A stretch of 30,173 nt of DNA from positions 1-30,173 of the forward strand of contig CALEPT010000203.1 of NCBI GenBank assembly GCA_937910385.1, written 5' to 3'. The notes under the pieces are model-generated. The model was not told the origin of the DNA, did no database searches, and saw only the letters and a program-made list of their open reading frames with translations. The position numbers were made by a program, and so were the translations under genes. This DNA comes from an uncultured Ruminococcus sp. (GTDB taxonomy: Bacteria; Bacillota; Clostridia; Oscillospirales; Ruminococcaceae). The first letter of the stretch is position 1. Every line of letters starts with the position of its first letter. Shown piece after piece: positions 14,608 through 21,791 of this stretch.

Positions 14608-16365
14608 ATGGCTCTGGACGGAGCATTTCTTTATGCGGTGAAAGCCGAACTCATGCCGCTCATCGGCGGCAGGGTCGATAAAATACATCAGCCCTCGCGC
14701 GAGGAGGTCGTTATCTCGCTGCGCACACGAGAAGGCGGCAAAAAGCTCTATATCTCGGCAAATGCCGGCAGTGCGCGAGTTCACCTCACCGAAAAAAGCG
14801 TGGATAATCCGCAGACTCCGCCGATGTTCTGTATGCTCCTGAGAAAGCATATCGGCAGCGGTAAGCTCGTCGATATACGTCAGGACGGGCTCGAAAGGAT
14901 ACTCTTCCTCGACTTTGAGTGCGTAAACGAGCTCGGCGACATCGTTACGGTCACGCTGGCGTGCGAGATAATGGGACGCTGCTCCAACCTCATCGTCATA
15001 AACCACGAGGGCAGGGTCATCGACAGCATAAAGCGTGTGGACGAGGAAATGTCCCGCGAGCGAATGGTTCTGCCGGGAATGAAGTACACGCTCCCTCCGA
15101 GGGACGACAGGCTGAATTTCCTCACAGCAGAGCCCGAACACATCATCGAGCGGCTGCGTTCAGTCGGAACAGCCGAGCTCTCAAAGGCGCTGATACGCAC
15201 ATTTGAGGGTATCTCACCCATACTCGCCCGCGAGTGGACCTTCTTCGCAGGCAGGGGAGCTCACCTCGAAAGCGGCTCCGTGGACGGCGATCAGCTCGAC
15301 AGGCTGCTGTTCGCGATAAAAAGGACACGAGAGCAGCTTCTCAGCGGAGACTGCTGCTTCTCCTCTGTCAGCGACAAGGAGGGACAGCTCAAGGACTTCT
15401 CATTCGTGCACCTTTCGCAATTCGGAACGCTTATGTATACAAAGGAGCTTCCCTCCGCGTCGGAGCTGCTCGACTATTTCTACTACGAGCGCGACCGCGC
15501 AGCACGCACCAAGCAGCGTGCAAACGACCTTTTCAAGCTGCTCGTGAACCTCACTGACAGGATATCCCGACGAATTTCCGTTCAGCGCGGCGAGCTCTCG
15601 GAATGTGCGCAGAAGGAGTATTACAAGCTCTGCGGCGACCTCATTTCCGCGAATATGTACCGCATACAAAAGGGCGACAGCTCCGCTATGCTCGAAAATT
15701 TCTACGATGAGAACTGCCCCGTGATAGACATAAAGCTCGATGTGAGAAAAACTCCCTCTCAGAATGCCCAGCACTACTACAGCGAGTACAAAAAGTGCGT
15801 TACCGCCGAGGAAAAGCTCGCCGTTCAGATAGAAAAGGGCGAGGAGGAGCTGCAATACATCGACAGCGTGTTTGATTCGCTGACCAGAGCCTCAACCGAG
15901 AACGATATCAGTCAGCTCCGTCTGGAGCTGCGCGAACAGGGATACATCAGGGCGTCGGGCGGCAAAGCGAAGCCTCCGAAGGCTCTTCCGCCGATAGAGT
16001 ACCGCTCGTCGGACGGCTTTACCATACTCGTCGGACGAAACAATTACCAGAACGACAAGCTTTCGCTGAAATTTGCCGAAAAGAGTGATATGTGGCTGCA
16101 TACACAGACCATAACAGGCTCGCACGTCATTATTGTGACCGAGGGGGAAACTCCTCCCGACAGCACTATCGAGGAGGCGGCGGTGATAGCGGCGGTCAAC
16201 AGCCGCGGAAAGGACTCTAACCTCGTCCCCGTGGACTACTGCCTTGCGCGGTATGTTAAAAAGCCCTCGGGAGCAAAGCCCGGCAAGGTCATCTTCACCA
16301 ACTACAAAACGGCGTTTGTAAAGCCGGATACCGAGCTTGAGCAGCGTCTGAGGGTGAAGCCGTGA
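14608..16365 (+). CDS. rqcH: NFACT protein RqcH, ribosome quality control factor
   Basis: RqcH binds stalled 50S subunits and directs alanine tailing of the nascent chain. The 585-residue protein has the NFACT-N domain (MALDGAFLYAVKAEL, GRVDKIHQPS, PPMFCMLLRKHI), two helix-hairpin-helix segments around residues 180-240, a coiled coil at about 280-450, and the NFACT-R domain at about 470-575 (DGFTILVGRNNYQNDKLS, DMWLHTQTITGSHVII, KPGKVIFTNYKTAFVKP). The position equivalent to the DR motif of B. subtilis RqcH (D97-R98) reads Glu96-Arg97 in GLERILFL. Older annotation calls this fibronectin-binding protein. It starts four bases after rlmA with SD AAAGGA at 14594-14599 and overlaps the next gene by four bases, so translation is coupled. 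Confidence 0.95.
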   Translation: MALDGAFLYAVKAELMPLIGGRVDKIHQPSREEVVISLRTREGGKKLYISANAGSARVHLTEKSVDNPQTPPMFCMLLRKHIGSGKLVDIRQDGLERILFLDFECVNELGDIVTVTLACEIMGRCSNLIVINHEGRVIDSIKRVDEEMSRERMVLPGMKYTLPPRDDRLNFLTAEPEHIIERLRSVGTAELSKALIRTFEGISPILAREWTFFAGRGAHLESGSVDGDQLDRLLFAIKRTREQLLSGDCCFSSVSDKEGQLKDFSFVHLSQFGTLMYTKELPSASELLDYFYYERDRAARTKQRANDLFKLLVNLTDRISRRISVQRGELSECAQKEYYKLCGDLISANMYRIQKGDSSAMLENFYDENCPVIDIKLDVRKTPSQNAQHYYSEYKKCVTAEEKLAVQIEKGEEELQYIDSVFDSLTRASTENDISQLRLELREQGYIRASGGKAKPPKALPPIEYRSSDGFTILVGRNNYQNDKLSLKFAEKSDMWLHTQTITGSHVIIVTEGETPPDSTIEEAAVIAAVNSRGKDSNLVPVDYCLARYVKKPSGAKPGKVIFTNYKTAFVKPDTELEQRLRVKP

Positions 16366-16877
16366 ACGTCAGGCTTACAGAGGGATTCTTTCATCGCGAC
16401 GCACTTGAGGTCGCTCCCGCGCTCGTTGGCAAGATAATAGTCCGCAGGCTGCCCGACGGGACGGAGCTGCGCGAACGTATCGCCGAGACCGAGATCTACC
16501 GCGGCGAGGAGGATAAGGGCTGCCATGCCTCTAAGGGGCGCACGAAGCGCACTGAGATACTCTACGGTGAAAGCGGTCTGATATACGTTTATCTTTGCTA
16601 TGGAATGCACTGGCTGATGAACGTCATCACGGGCGAAAAGGAACAGCCTCAGGGCGTTCTCATACGTGCGGGAGCTGTCCACGGCGGTCCCGCGAAGCTG
16701 ACGAAATACCTGAAAGTCAGCGGAGAATTCAACTACAGAAAAATTTATGACGACCCCGAAATATGGATAGAGGACGACGGATACCGTCCTGAGACAGTTA
16801 CTGCTCCGCGAGTGGGGATAGACTACGCAGGGGAGTACTGGAGCGGCATAGAATGGCGGTTTATCGGCAAGGAGTGA
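16362..16877 (+). CDS. mpg: 3-methyladenine DNA glycosylase (AAG/Mpg family)
   Basis: The enzyme removes alkylated purines from DNA in base excision repair. The GTG start overlaps the rqcH stop (GTGA). Family motifs are visible: ALVGKIIVRRLPDG, the catalytic RIAETEIYRGEEDKGCHAS (the Glu of ETE activates water), and GLIYVYLCYGMHWLMNVITG, whose YVY Tyr intercalates into DNA, followed by GVLIRAG and GGPAKLTKYL. At 171 residues it is somewhat shorter than the usual 190-200, and the typical GPGKL(T/C)xALGI is altered to GGPAKLTKYLKV; the C-terminal segment is compact but complete to a PRVGIDYAGEYWSG motif. It ends just before the AraC regulator gene. Confidence 0.92.
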   Translation: MNVRLTEGFFHRDALEVAPALVGKIIVRRLPDGTELRERIAETEIYRGEEDKGCHASKGRTKRTEILYGESGLIYVYLCYGMHWLMNVITGEKEQPQGVLIRAGAVHGGPAKLTKYLKVSGEFNYRKIYDDPEIWIEDDGYRPETVTAPRVGIDYAGEYWSGIEWRFIGKE

Positions 16878-16881
16878 GGTT

Positions 16882-17661
16882 ATGAACATTCGCAGTGTGG
16901 GTTATAATTCGGTTTATCCAAGCGGATATTCAATGCGCAGCGAAGGGCAGGAGGGTGTTTATATGCTCCTGCTTACCAAAAGCAGGGCAATGCTCGTCAT
17001 CGGCGCGGAGAAAGTGCCTGCTGCGGCGCGTACTCTTATTATATATGACGGAAGCTGCGCAATGGGATATGCTGCCGACGGAGCACCTATGATATGCGAC
17101 TGGATATGCATAGATGCCGGTGACGACAGAGAGTTTATCGAATCGCTCAGGCTTTCGTTCAATAAGCCTATGACCGATCCCGACAGCGAATCTATCGACG
17201 TTCTGCTTAGAAACATAACGACGGAGTATTACTCGCTCAATTCAGGAAGGATAAAAATGCTCGATTCCCTCATGAGGATGCTCCTTATAAAAGCAGGTGA
17301 GAATGTTTTCCGCAGAGACGAGCTCAGACAGACAGCAGACCCTCACTACAGTGCTCTGATAGAGCTGCGCGAGAAGATATACCGCAACCCACAGCTTAAG
17401 TGGAACGTGGATACAATGGCGGAGGACGTCAGTATGTCGCGCTCGTATTTTCAGCATATCTACCGCGAAATGTTCGGAGTATCGTGTATTTCGGACGTTA
17501 TAAGCGGCAAGATAGAAAAGGCAAAGGAGATACTCAGCGAGACCGACTGCACCGTTTCTCAGGTCGCAACGATGTGCGGATATGATAACGAGGAGCACTT
17601 CATGCGGCAGTTCAAGAAGATAGTGGGTGAGACTCCAACGAAATACAGAAGGAAGAAATAG
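16882..17661 (+). CDS. AraC-family transcriptional regulator
   Basis: The 259-residue protein has a poorly conserved N-terminal sensing part of about 150 residues and a C-terminal AraC DNA-binding domain from about residue 160. The two helix-turn-helix units are readable as NVDTMAEDVSMSRSYFQHIY followed by MFGVSCISDVISGKIEKAKE, then TVSQVATMCGYDNEEHFMRQ and FKKIVGETPTKYR, which is the AraC signature. The N-terminus (YNSVYPSGYSMRSE) resembles the cupin-like ligand-binding domain of sugar regulators, but the ligand is unknown. It is four bases after mpg and is preceded by AAGGAG and GAGGT. Its targets are not evident; the VTC trio downstream is one possibility, unproven. Confidence 0.9.
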   Translation: MNIRSVGYNSVYPSGYSMRSEGQEGVYMLLLTKSRAMLVIGAEKVPAAARTLIIYDGSCAMGYAADGAPMICDWICIDAGDDREFIESLRLSFNKPMTDPDSESIDVLLRNITTEYYSLNSGRIKMLDSLMRMLLIKAGENVFRRDELRQTADPHYSALIELREKIYRNPQLKWNVDTMAEDVSMSRSYFQHIYREMFGVSCISDVISGKIEKAKEILSETDCTVSQVATMCGYDNEEHFMRQFKKIVGETPTKYRRKK

Positions 17662-18130
17662 TTTTCAGCAGCGATATTCCGGTCGGCACGGGCGGACTAA
17701 TGTGTTTGCTATGCGGAGCACTTTCAGATCTGTCCCGCGCAAGCAAGGTACATATATGCACCGAAAACACATTGTTAATAATAATAGCTTTAAGAAAGTT
17801 GCGTGAAAATCGGGCGAAATGTGCTGCAAGAGCCATTTTGGGTGCGCCTGAAACGGCGTAAAACAGCCGAAGTCAGACTATCACTGTATTCTTTTCACAC
17901 TTTTTTACTTTCAGGAATTTTTTACAAAATAATTAAGATTATTTTAAGATAGGCACGCTATAATACATACATAAGATGAGGAACGGATATGCCGATCCTC
18001 ATAGCTTGAAAAAATTTTTGAAAAGCTGGATATTTAAAGGTTCTTTTAAGAAAAGTGCTTTATAATATGATCAAACGATACGAAAGGAGTGTGAAGCTCC
18101 GGAGGGCGACGGCTTGCTTCGGAGGCGCTT
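17662..18130 (+). promoter_or_regulatory. Intergenic region with hairpins and possible promoters ahead of the VTC gene
   Basis: No gene is seen in these 469 bases. They hold an inverted repeat AATGTGTTT/AAACACATT (17699-17707 with 17765-17773); a strong hairpin ATGAGGA/TCCTCAT with inner CGG/CCG (17976-18002); and two TATAAT boxes at 17959-17964 and 18061-18066 whose -35 partners are poor. Near the start codon, AAGCTCCG (18094-18101) can pair with CGGA and GCTT (18120-18123 and 18127-18130), trapping the SD GGAGG at 18121-18125 in a hairpin. This last fold suggests translational control of the VTC gene, as inference. Confidence 0.45.
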
Positions 18131-18937
18131 ATGGCTATTAATACATTTGCTCGCAAAGAGATCAAATTCCTCCTTAATATGGATCAGTATCACGGTCTGA
18201 TGGAGGTGATATCACAGTATATGAATCCCGATGACTACTGCGTCGGCGGTAAGGAATACGGCATATACAACATTTACTATGATACACCCGATGACTTCCT
18301 TATAAGAGAATCCCTCGCAAAGCCCTACTATAAGGAAAAAATAAGACTGCGCAGCTACTATTCACCCGCTGCTCCCGACGACAGAGTTTTCCTCGAGATC
18401 AAGAAGAAGATAGGCGGCATCGTTACAAAGAGAAGAGTTTCTATGACTCTTGCCGAATCCGACGCTTATTTCAAAGACCGCTCAAAGCCGGAATTCACAA
18501 AGTACATAACTGAACAGGTATTCAGGGAGCTCGACGTTTTCCTCGATAACTATCCTGTTGCTCCTAAGCAGTATATCAGCTATCAGCGCGAGGCTTTCTT
18601 CGGTAAGGAAGACCACGATTTCCGTCTTACCTTCGACAGAAAGATCACCGAACGCCGCTATGATCTGGGTCTCAATTATGAGAGCTACGGCAATTACATC
18701 ATCGGCGCCGACCAGAGACTCATGGAGGTCAAGGTCTCAAATGCTATACCCGATTGGCTCGTTGCAAAGCTTTCCGAACTCGGCATCTACAAGACCAGCT
18801 TTTCAAAATATGGAAGAGCTTATCAGAACTTCGTAAAAAGCCAGGTCGAAGGAGCTGCTAAGGCGGAAAATGCCAGGCAGATCTATGTATCAGGTATATC
18901 GGTAGTCAACAATCATTTTATGAACAGGAGCGTATGA
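18131..18937 (+). CDS. VTC-domain protein, polyphosphate-polymerase-like (triphosphate tunnel)
   Basis: The 268-residue protein is soluble and looks like the catalytic VTC domain of yeast Vtc4, a triphosphate tunnel enzyme that makes polyphosphate from ATP. Supporting strands: ARKEIKFLLN at the N-terminus, IYYDTPDDFLIRESL, YYKEKIRLRSY, FLEIKKKIGGIVTKRRVSM, QYISYQREAFFG, RLTFDRKITERR, and MEVKVSNAIPDWLV with SFSKYGRAYQNF. Alternating charged residues in these strands suit a basic tunnel. The N-terminal R-x-E-x-K pattern is present as RKEIKF. The gene overlaps the DUF4956 membrane protein by four bases. Polymerase activity is inferred from the family; many bacterial members are uncharacterised and the organism could make a different product. 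Confidence 0.85.
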   Translation: MAINTFARKEIKFLLNMDQYHGLMEVISQYMNPDDYCVGGKEYGIYNIYYDTPDDFLIRESLAKPYYKEKIRLRSYYSPAAPDDRVFLEIKKKIGGIVTKRRVSMTLAESDAYFKDRSKPEFTKYITEQVFRELDVFLDNYPVAPKQYISYQREAFFGKEDHDFRLTFDRKITERRYDLGLNYESYGNYIIGADQRLMEVKVSNAIPDWLVAKLSELGIYKTSFSKYGRAYQNFVKSQVEGAAKAENARQIYVSGISVVNNHFMNRSV

Positions 18938-19692
18938 AAATGTTTAAAAACGGTTTTTTTGGAAATGTATTTTCCGCATACAGCGAATCAAGTGATTCAG
19001 TAATCAGCAATTCCTCGTCAAGTTCATCTGCACTTGACCTTATATCATCAAGTGAATTCTTCCTCTGCATCGGTGCAGCACTTGTAATAGGCTTCCTTAT
19101 CAGCCTTATCTACATATTCACACACAGAAAAGAAGGCTATTCACAGAGCTATGTCATTACAACGATAATGCTCCCTGCAATGGTTTGTCTCATTCTTCTC
19201 GTTATCAACTCTGTAGCAGGCGCCCTCAGCGTAGCCGGTGCATTCTCGCTTGTAAGATTCAGAAGCGTCGCCGGAGACCCGAAGGATATAGCATACCTGT
19301 TCTTCTCAATGGCGGTCGGCGTTGCCTGCGGTACCGGATATGTGGGATTTGCAGCTGCATTCTTTGTTATCCTCGCTATCGTTATGATCCTTCTCGCTGA
19401 ATTCGATTTCGGCGGCAGCAAGAAGAGACACATGACCCTCAAGATAGCTATCCCCGAAAACCTCGATTATCAGGGCGTTTTCGAGCCTGTACTCAACAAG
19501 TATACCACATTCCACAAGCTCAGAAGAGTTAAGACAACAAACTTTGGTACACTGTTTGAGCTTATCTACAGCGTTGATGTTGAAGACGACATCGACCAGA
19601 AGAAGTTCGTTGACGAGCTCCGCGCCCTCAACGGCAATATGACTATAAATCTTGTTTTCTTCAAGTATGACGACAAGGTTTACGAAAGCTGA
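18934..19692 (+). CDS. DUF4956 integral membrane protein
   Basis: The 252-residue protein begins with a short Ser-rich segment, then has about four membrane helices between residues 43 and 155. The loop between helices carries the conserved DUF4956 signature AFSLVRFRSVAGDPKDIAYL followed by the small-residue helix FFSMAVGVACGTGYVGFAAA, reminiscent of the arginine-rich loop of MgtC. A cytoplasmic domain of about 100 residues follows (MTLKIAIPENLDYQGVFEPV, TTNFGTLFELIYSVDVEDD). The start overlaps the VTC stop, so the two are translationally coupled. Coupling suggests the membrane protein anchors the VTC enzyme or moves its product, which is inference; the family has no proven function that I know of. 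Confidence 0.9.
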   Translation: MKMFKNGFFGNVFSAYSESSDSVISNSSSSSSALDLISSSEFFLCIGAALVIGFLISLIYIFTHRKEGYSQSYVITTIMLPAMVCLILLVINSVAGALSVAGAFSLVRFRSVAGDPKDIAYLFFSMAVGVACGTGYVGFAAAFFVILAIVMILLAEFDFGGSKKRHMTLKIAIPENLDYQGVFEPVLNKYTTFHKLRRVKTTNFGTLFELIYSVDVEDDIDQKKFVDELRALNGNMTINLVFFKYDDKVYES

Positions 19693-19728
19693 TAACCACA
19701 CAATTTATATATTACCCTCTCAAATGGG

Positions 19729-19764
19729 ATTTGTCAGACTTTGATTTGGATAGGTCTGACAAAT
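19729..19764 (+). other. 11-bp perfect inverted repeat between the DUF4956 and lipoprotein genes
   Basis: ATTTGTCAGAC (19729-19739) is exactly complementary to GTCTGACAAAT (19754-19764) with a 14-nt loop. The T-run after it is weak (TTCATATA), so it may be an attenuator, an mRNA processing hairpin or a regulator operator. It ends 14 bases before the SD of the lipoprotein gene. Confidence 0.6.
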
Positions 19765-19791
19765 TTCATATATGGGGAAAGGAGAATTATT

Positions 19792-21276
19792 ATGGATTAC
19801 AGAAGAATAATCGCAGCGGCAGCTTCTATTGCTATCATGGCTTCGGCATTCTCGTGCGGCAAGACCGACAGCGAGGATAAGGGCGGAGATACGAGCAGCG
19901 TGAGCGTCAGCTCGGAAAATACTACCGACGAAAACGGCGATGATACCCAAGCAGAAGACAATGACAGCGAAAGCGAGAGCGGAAAGTCCTCAAAGACAAC
20001 AAAGGCAGGGGACAAGTCCGACAGCAAGACCACTACCACTACCACGACCGCTAAAGGCGGCGGCACAAAGAAGAGCGGCAGCAGTTCTTCCTCTTCGGAT
20101 AGTTCGGACAGCTCGGAGCAGTCAGCTTCCGGCGGCAGCTCTTCTGAAAGCGGCGGCGGCTCATCTTCCGGCGGAAGTTCCTCATCGGGCGGAGACTCGT
20201 CTTCATCAGGGGGCAGTTCATCTTCGTCGGGTGGAAGCTCCTCATCGGGAGGAAGCTCCTCATCGGGAGGAAGCTCCTCATCGGGCGGAAGCAGCTCGTC
20301 ATCTTCGGGCGGCTCAGGCTCCTCCTCGGGCAGCGATACCTCTTCCGATGAAGGCTCAGAGGAAGAGACTTATACAGCAACTATAACTCTCGGATCTGCT
20401 CCGAGTATTTCGGGCGAAAACGCTACGGCAAGCGGCTCTGTCGTATCTATCAACGGCGGCGGAACATTCCTGTTTTCCGGAAGCGTTACCGACGGACAGA
20501 TCTACGTCAATACAGCTACCGAGGAGAAGGTAAAAATCGTCCTCAGCGGAGTTAATATTTCCAACTCAACAGGACCCGCTATCCTCATCGACGACGCAAA
20601 GAAGTGTACTATCGAGCTTGCTGACGGTACGACGTCGGTTCTCACAGACGGCGCAAAGGATAAGGTCAACGACGGCGTTATCTTCTCGAACGATACCCTC
20701 AAGATCAAGGGAACCGGTTCGCTCACCATAACCGCAAACAATGCTCACGGAATTGCGAGCGATGATGATGTTATCATCGACGGCGGTACATACGACATAA
20801 CCTCGAAAAAATCAGGTATATTCGCGCATGACGACATCACTATAAATGACGGAAATTTCGTTATCAAGGGCGGTACGAACGGTATCAAGTCCAAGGGAAC
20901 CATGAATATAAACGGCGGCTATGCCATCGTTTCGGGCGGCACAAAGGAGGAGAAGAGCTCTGTATATGCAGCCGGAGCCTTCAACTATACAGGCGGATAT
21001 CTGTTTGCTGCCGGCAATCAGGTATCAGTGCCTACTACCTCGGCGAATCCCTTTATTGTAGCGGATCTCGGCAGCTCTGTTGCGGCAGGGACTACGGTCG
21101 AAATGGTGCTTGACGGTAAGCAGATGATATCCTTCCAGCCGCACAATGATTTCAGGTGTCTTATGATGCTTGCTCCCGAGATAGCTTCCGGAAGCAGCTT
21201 CTACACAATAGTTGGCGGAGCGTCCAGCGAGACATTTACAGTAGGAGCGGGACAGAATCTGTTTACGGTAAAATAA
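19792..21276 (+). CDS. Ser/Gly-rich lipoprotein with Cthe_2159-type carbohydrate-binding solenoid
   Basis: The 494-residue product begins with a Sec lipoprotein signal (hydrophobic residues 6-18, lipobox-like AFSC with Cys at about 21), so it should be anchored on the outer face of the membrane. Residues of about 22-205 are a linker of Ser, Gly, Thr, Asp and Lys with tandem GGSSS units. From about 210 the sequence turns into short beta repeats (ITLGSAPSISG, VSINGGGTFLFSG, IVLSGVNISNSTGPAILI, LTDGAKDKVNDGVIFSNDTL, HGIASDDDVIIDGGTYDI, GIKSKGTMNINGGYAIVSGG), matching the carbohydrate-binding Cthe_2159 family, a beta-solenoid that binds cellulose or pectin. AAAGGAG at 19778-19784 sets the ATG; the frame is open a further 17 codons without an SD. 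It follows the VTC and DUF4956 genes and may act with them. Confidence 0.8.
   Translation: MDYRRIIAAAASIAIMASAFSCGKTDSEDKGGDTSSVSVSSENTTDENGDDTQAEDNDSESESGKSSKTTKAGDKSDSKTTTTTTTAKGGGTKKSGSSSSSSDSSDSSEQSASGGSSSESGGGSSSGGSSSSGGDSSSSGGSSSSSGGSSSSGGSSSSGGSSSSGGSSSSSSGGSGSSSGSDTSSDEGSEEETYTATITLGSAPSISGENATASGSVVSINGGGTFLFSGSVTDGQIYVNTATEEKVKIVLSGVNISNSTGPAILIDDAKKCTIELADGTTSVLTDGAKDKVNDGVIFSNDTLKIKGTGSLTITANNAHGIASDDDVIIDGGTYDITSKKSGIFAHDDITINDGNFVIKGGTNGIKSKGTMNINGGYAIVSGGTKEEKSSVYAAGAFNYTGGYLFAAGNQVSVPTTSANPFIVADLGSSVAAGTTVEMVLDGKQMISFQPHNDFRCLMMLAPEIASGSSFYTIVGGASSETFTVGAGQNLFTVK
20220..20295 (+). repeat. 15-bp minisatellite encoding GGSSS units
   Basis: Within the lipoprotein linker, units close to ggaggaagctcctcatcgg repeat in frame every 15 bases, giving Gly-Gly-Ser-Ser-Ser. 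The middle copies are nearly identical at the DNA level, so copy number is likely to vary by slippage and change linker length. Confidence 0.75.
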
Positions 21277-21300
21277 GAAAGCATTTTGTGCATATAAATT

Positions 21301-21331
21301 GTAAATAAAGAATAACAAAAAACTTATTTAC
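21301..21331 (+). terminator. Possible weak terminator after the lipoprotein gene
   Basis: GTAAATAAAG (21301-21310) can pair with CTTATTTAC (21323-21331) with one bulge. A T-rich stretch follows only about 15 bases later, so termination is uncertain. Confidence 0.35.
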
Positions 21332-21405
21332 ATAAAATTAACTATATTTTTTTGAAAAAATTCTCTGAAAGTATGCTTTTTTATAGTTTTGTTTACAAAT
21401 ATATA

Positions 21406-21434
21406 TTGTCAAGTGAACGCCTTTGCAATATAAT
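21406..21434 (+). promoter_or_regulatory. Consensus-like promoter of the candidate small RNA
   Basis: TTGTCA at 21406-21411 and TATAAT at 21429-21434 are separated by 17 bases. No open frame of note follows before the terminator at 21668, so the transcript is probably non-coding, with an expected start near 21441. Confidence 0.75.
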
Positions 21435-21440
21435 ATATAC

Positions 21441-21694
21441 AGCAAATGAAGAAAATTGGTGTTTGGTATCAAGTACCCTCCCCTCTCATGTGCTTGATAC
21501 TGGATATTAGTTCACTTGCACGCCATAGAAATAGTTTTGTCAAGAAATAAAACTAACCCCTTTCATTTGTAATTTTTTCATGTTTTCTATTCTCAATCAC
21601 TTATTTTAACTTATTGTCTATGGCTCGATCCACAGTGCTAAACGGTTTTACCGTTTGGATCGAATTCATCCACTCCATTGGAGTGGATTTTTTT
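21441..21694 (+). ncRNA. Candidate small RNA with C-rich loop
   Basis: Between a promoter and an intrinsic terminator lie about 254 nt without coding capacity. CAAATGAA (21443-21450) pairs with TTCATTTG (21562-21569), closing a domain. Inside it GTATCAAGTAC (21466-21476) pairs with GTGCTTGATAC (21490-21500), an 11-bp stem with the loop CCTCCCCTCTCAT, complementary to Shine-Dalgarno sequences. AGTTTT/AAAACT forms a further hairpin. A second domain (21626-21662) nests CGATCC/GGATCG around AAACGGT/ACCGTTT. A 6S RNA is an alternative for the first domain, since it is closed by a terminal stem, but the length is short and I could not confirm the 6S core. The RNA could also be a leader, yet the downstream gene has its own promoter. 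Confidence 0.6.
21668..21694 (+). terminator. Strong Rho-independent terminator of the candidate small RNA
   Basis: ATCCACTCC (21668-21676) pairs perfectly with GGAGTGGAT (21680-21688) around the loop ATT, followed by seven T (21688-21694). Confidence 0.93.
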
Positions 21695-21731
21695 ATTATG
21701 TAAAATTTGCGTGAAAAATTATATAATACGC

Positions 21732-21760
21732 TTGACAAATTCTATAATATGAACTATAAT
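21732..21760 (+). promoter_or_regulatory. Perfect consensus promoter of the ribbon-helix-helix gene
   Basis: TTGACA at 21732-21737, a 17-bp spacer and TATAAT at 21755-21760. It separates the downstream gene from the small RNA unit. The expected start lies near 21767, leaving a leader of about 25 bases. Confidence 0.85.
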
Positions 21761-21791
21761 ATAATAAAAGATAGCGAAAAAGGTGATCCTT

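Noticed and set aside
14446..15141. Minus-strand 231-codon open frame opposite rlmA-rqcH
   Set aside because: It crosses two well-supported plus-strand genes and has no recognisable domain or ribosome binding site.
19940..20386. Plus-strand 148-codon frame inside the lipoprotein linker
   Set aside because: An alternative frame of the minisatellite; Arg/Ala/Pro repeats without a start signal.
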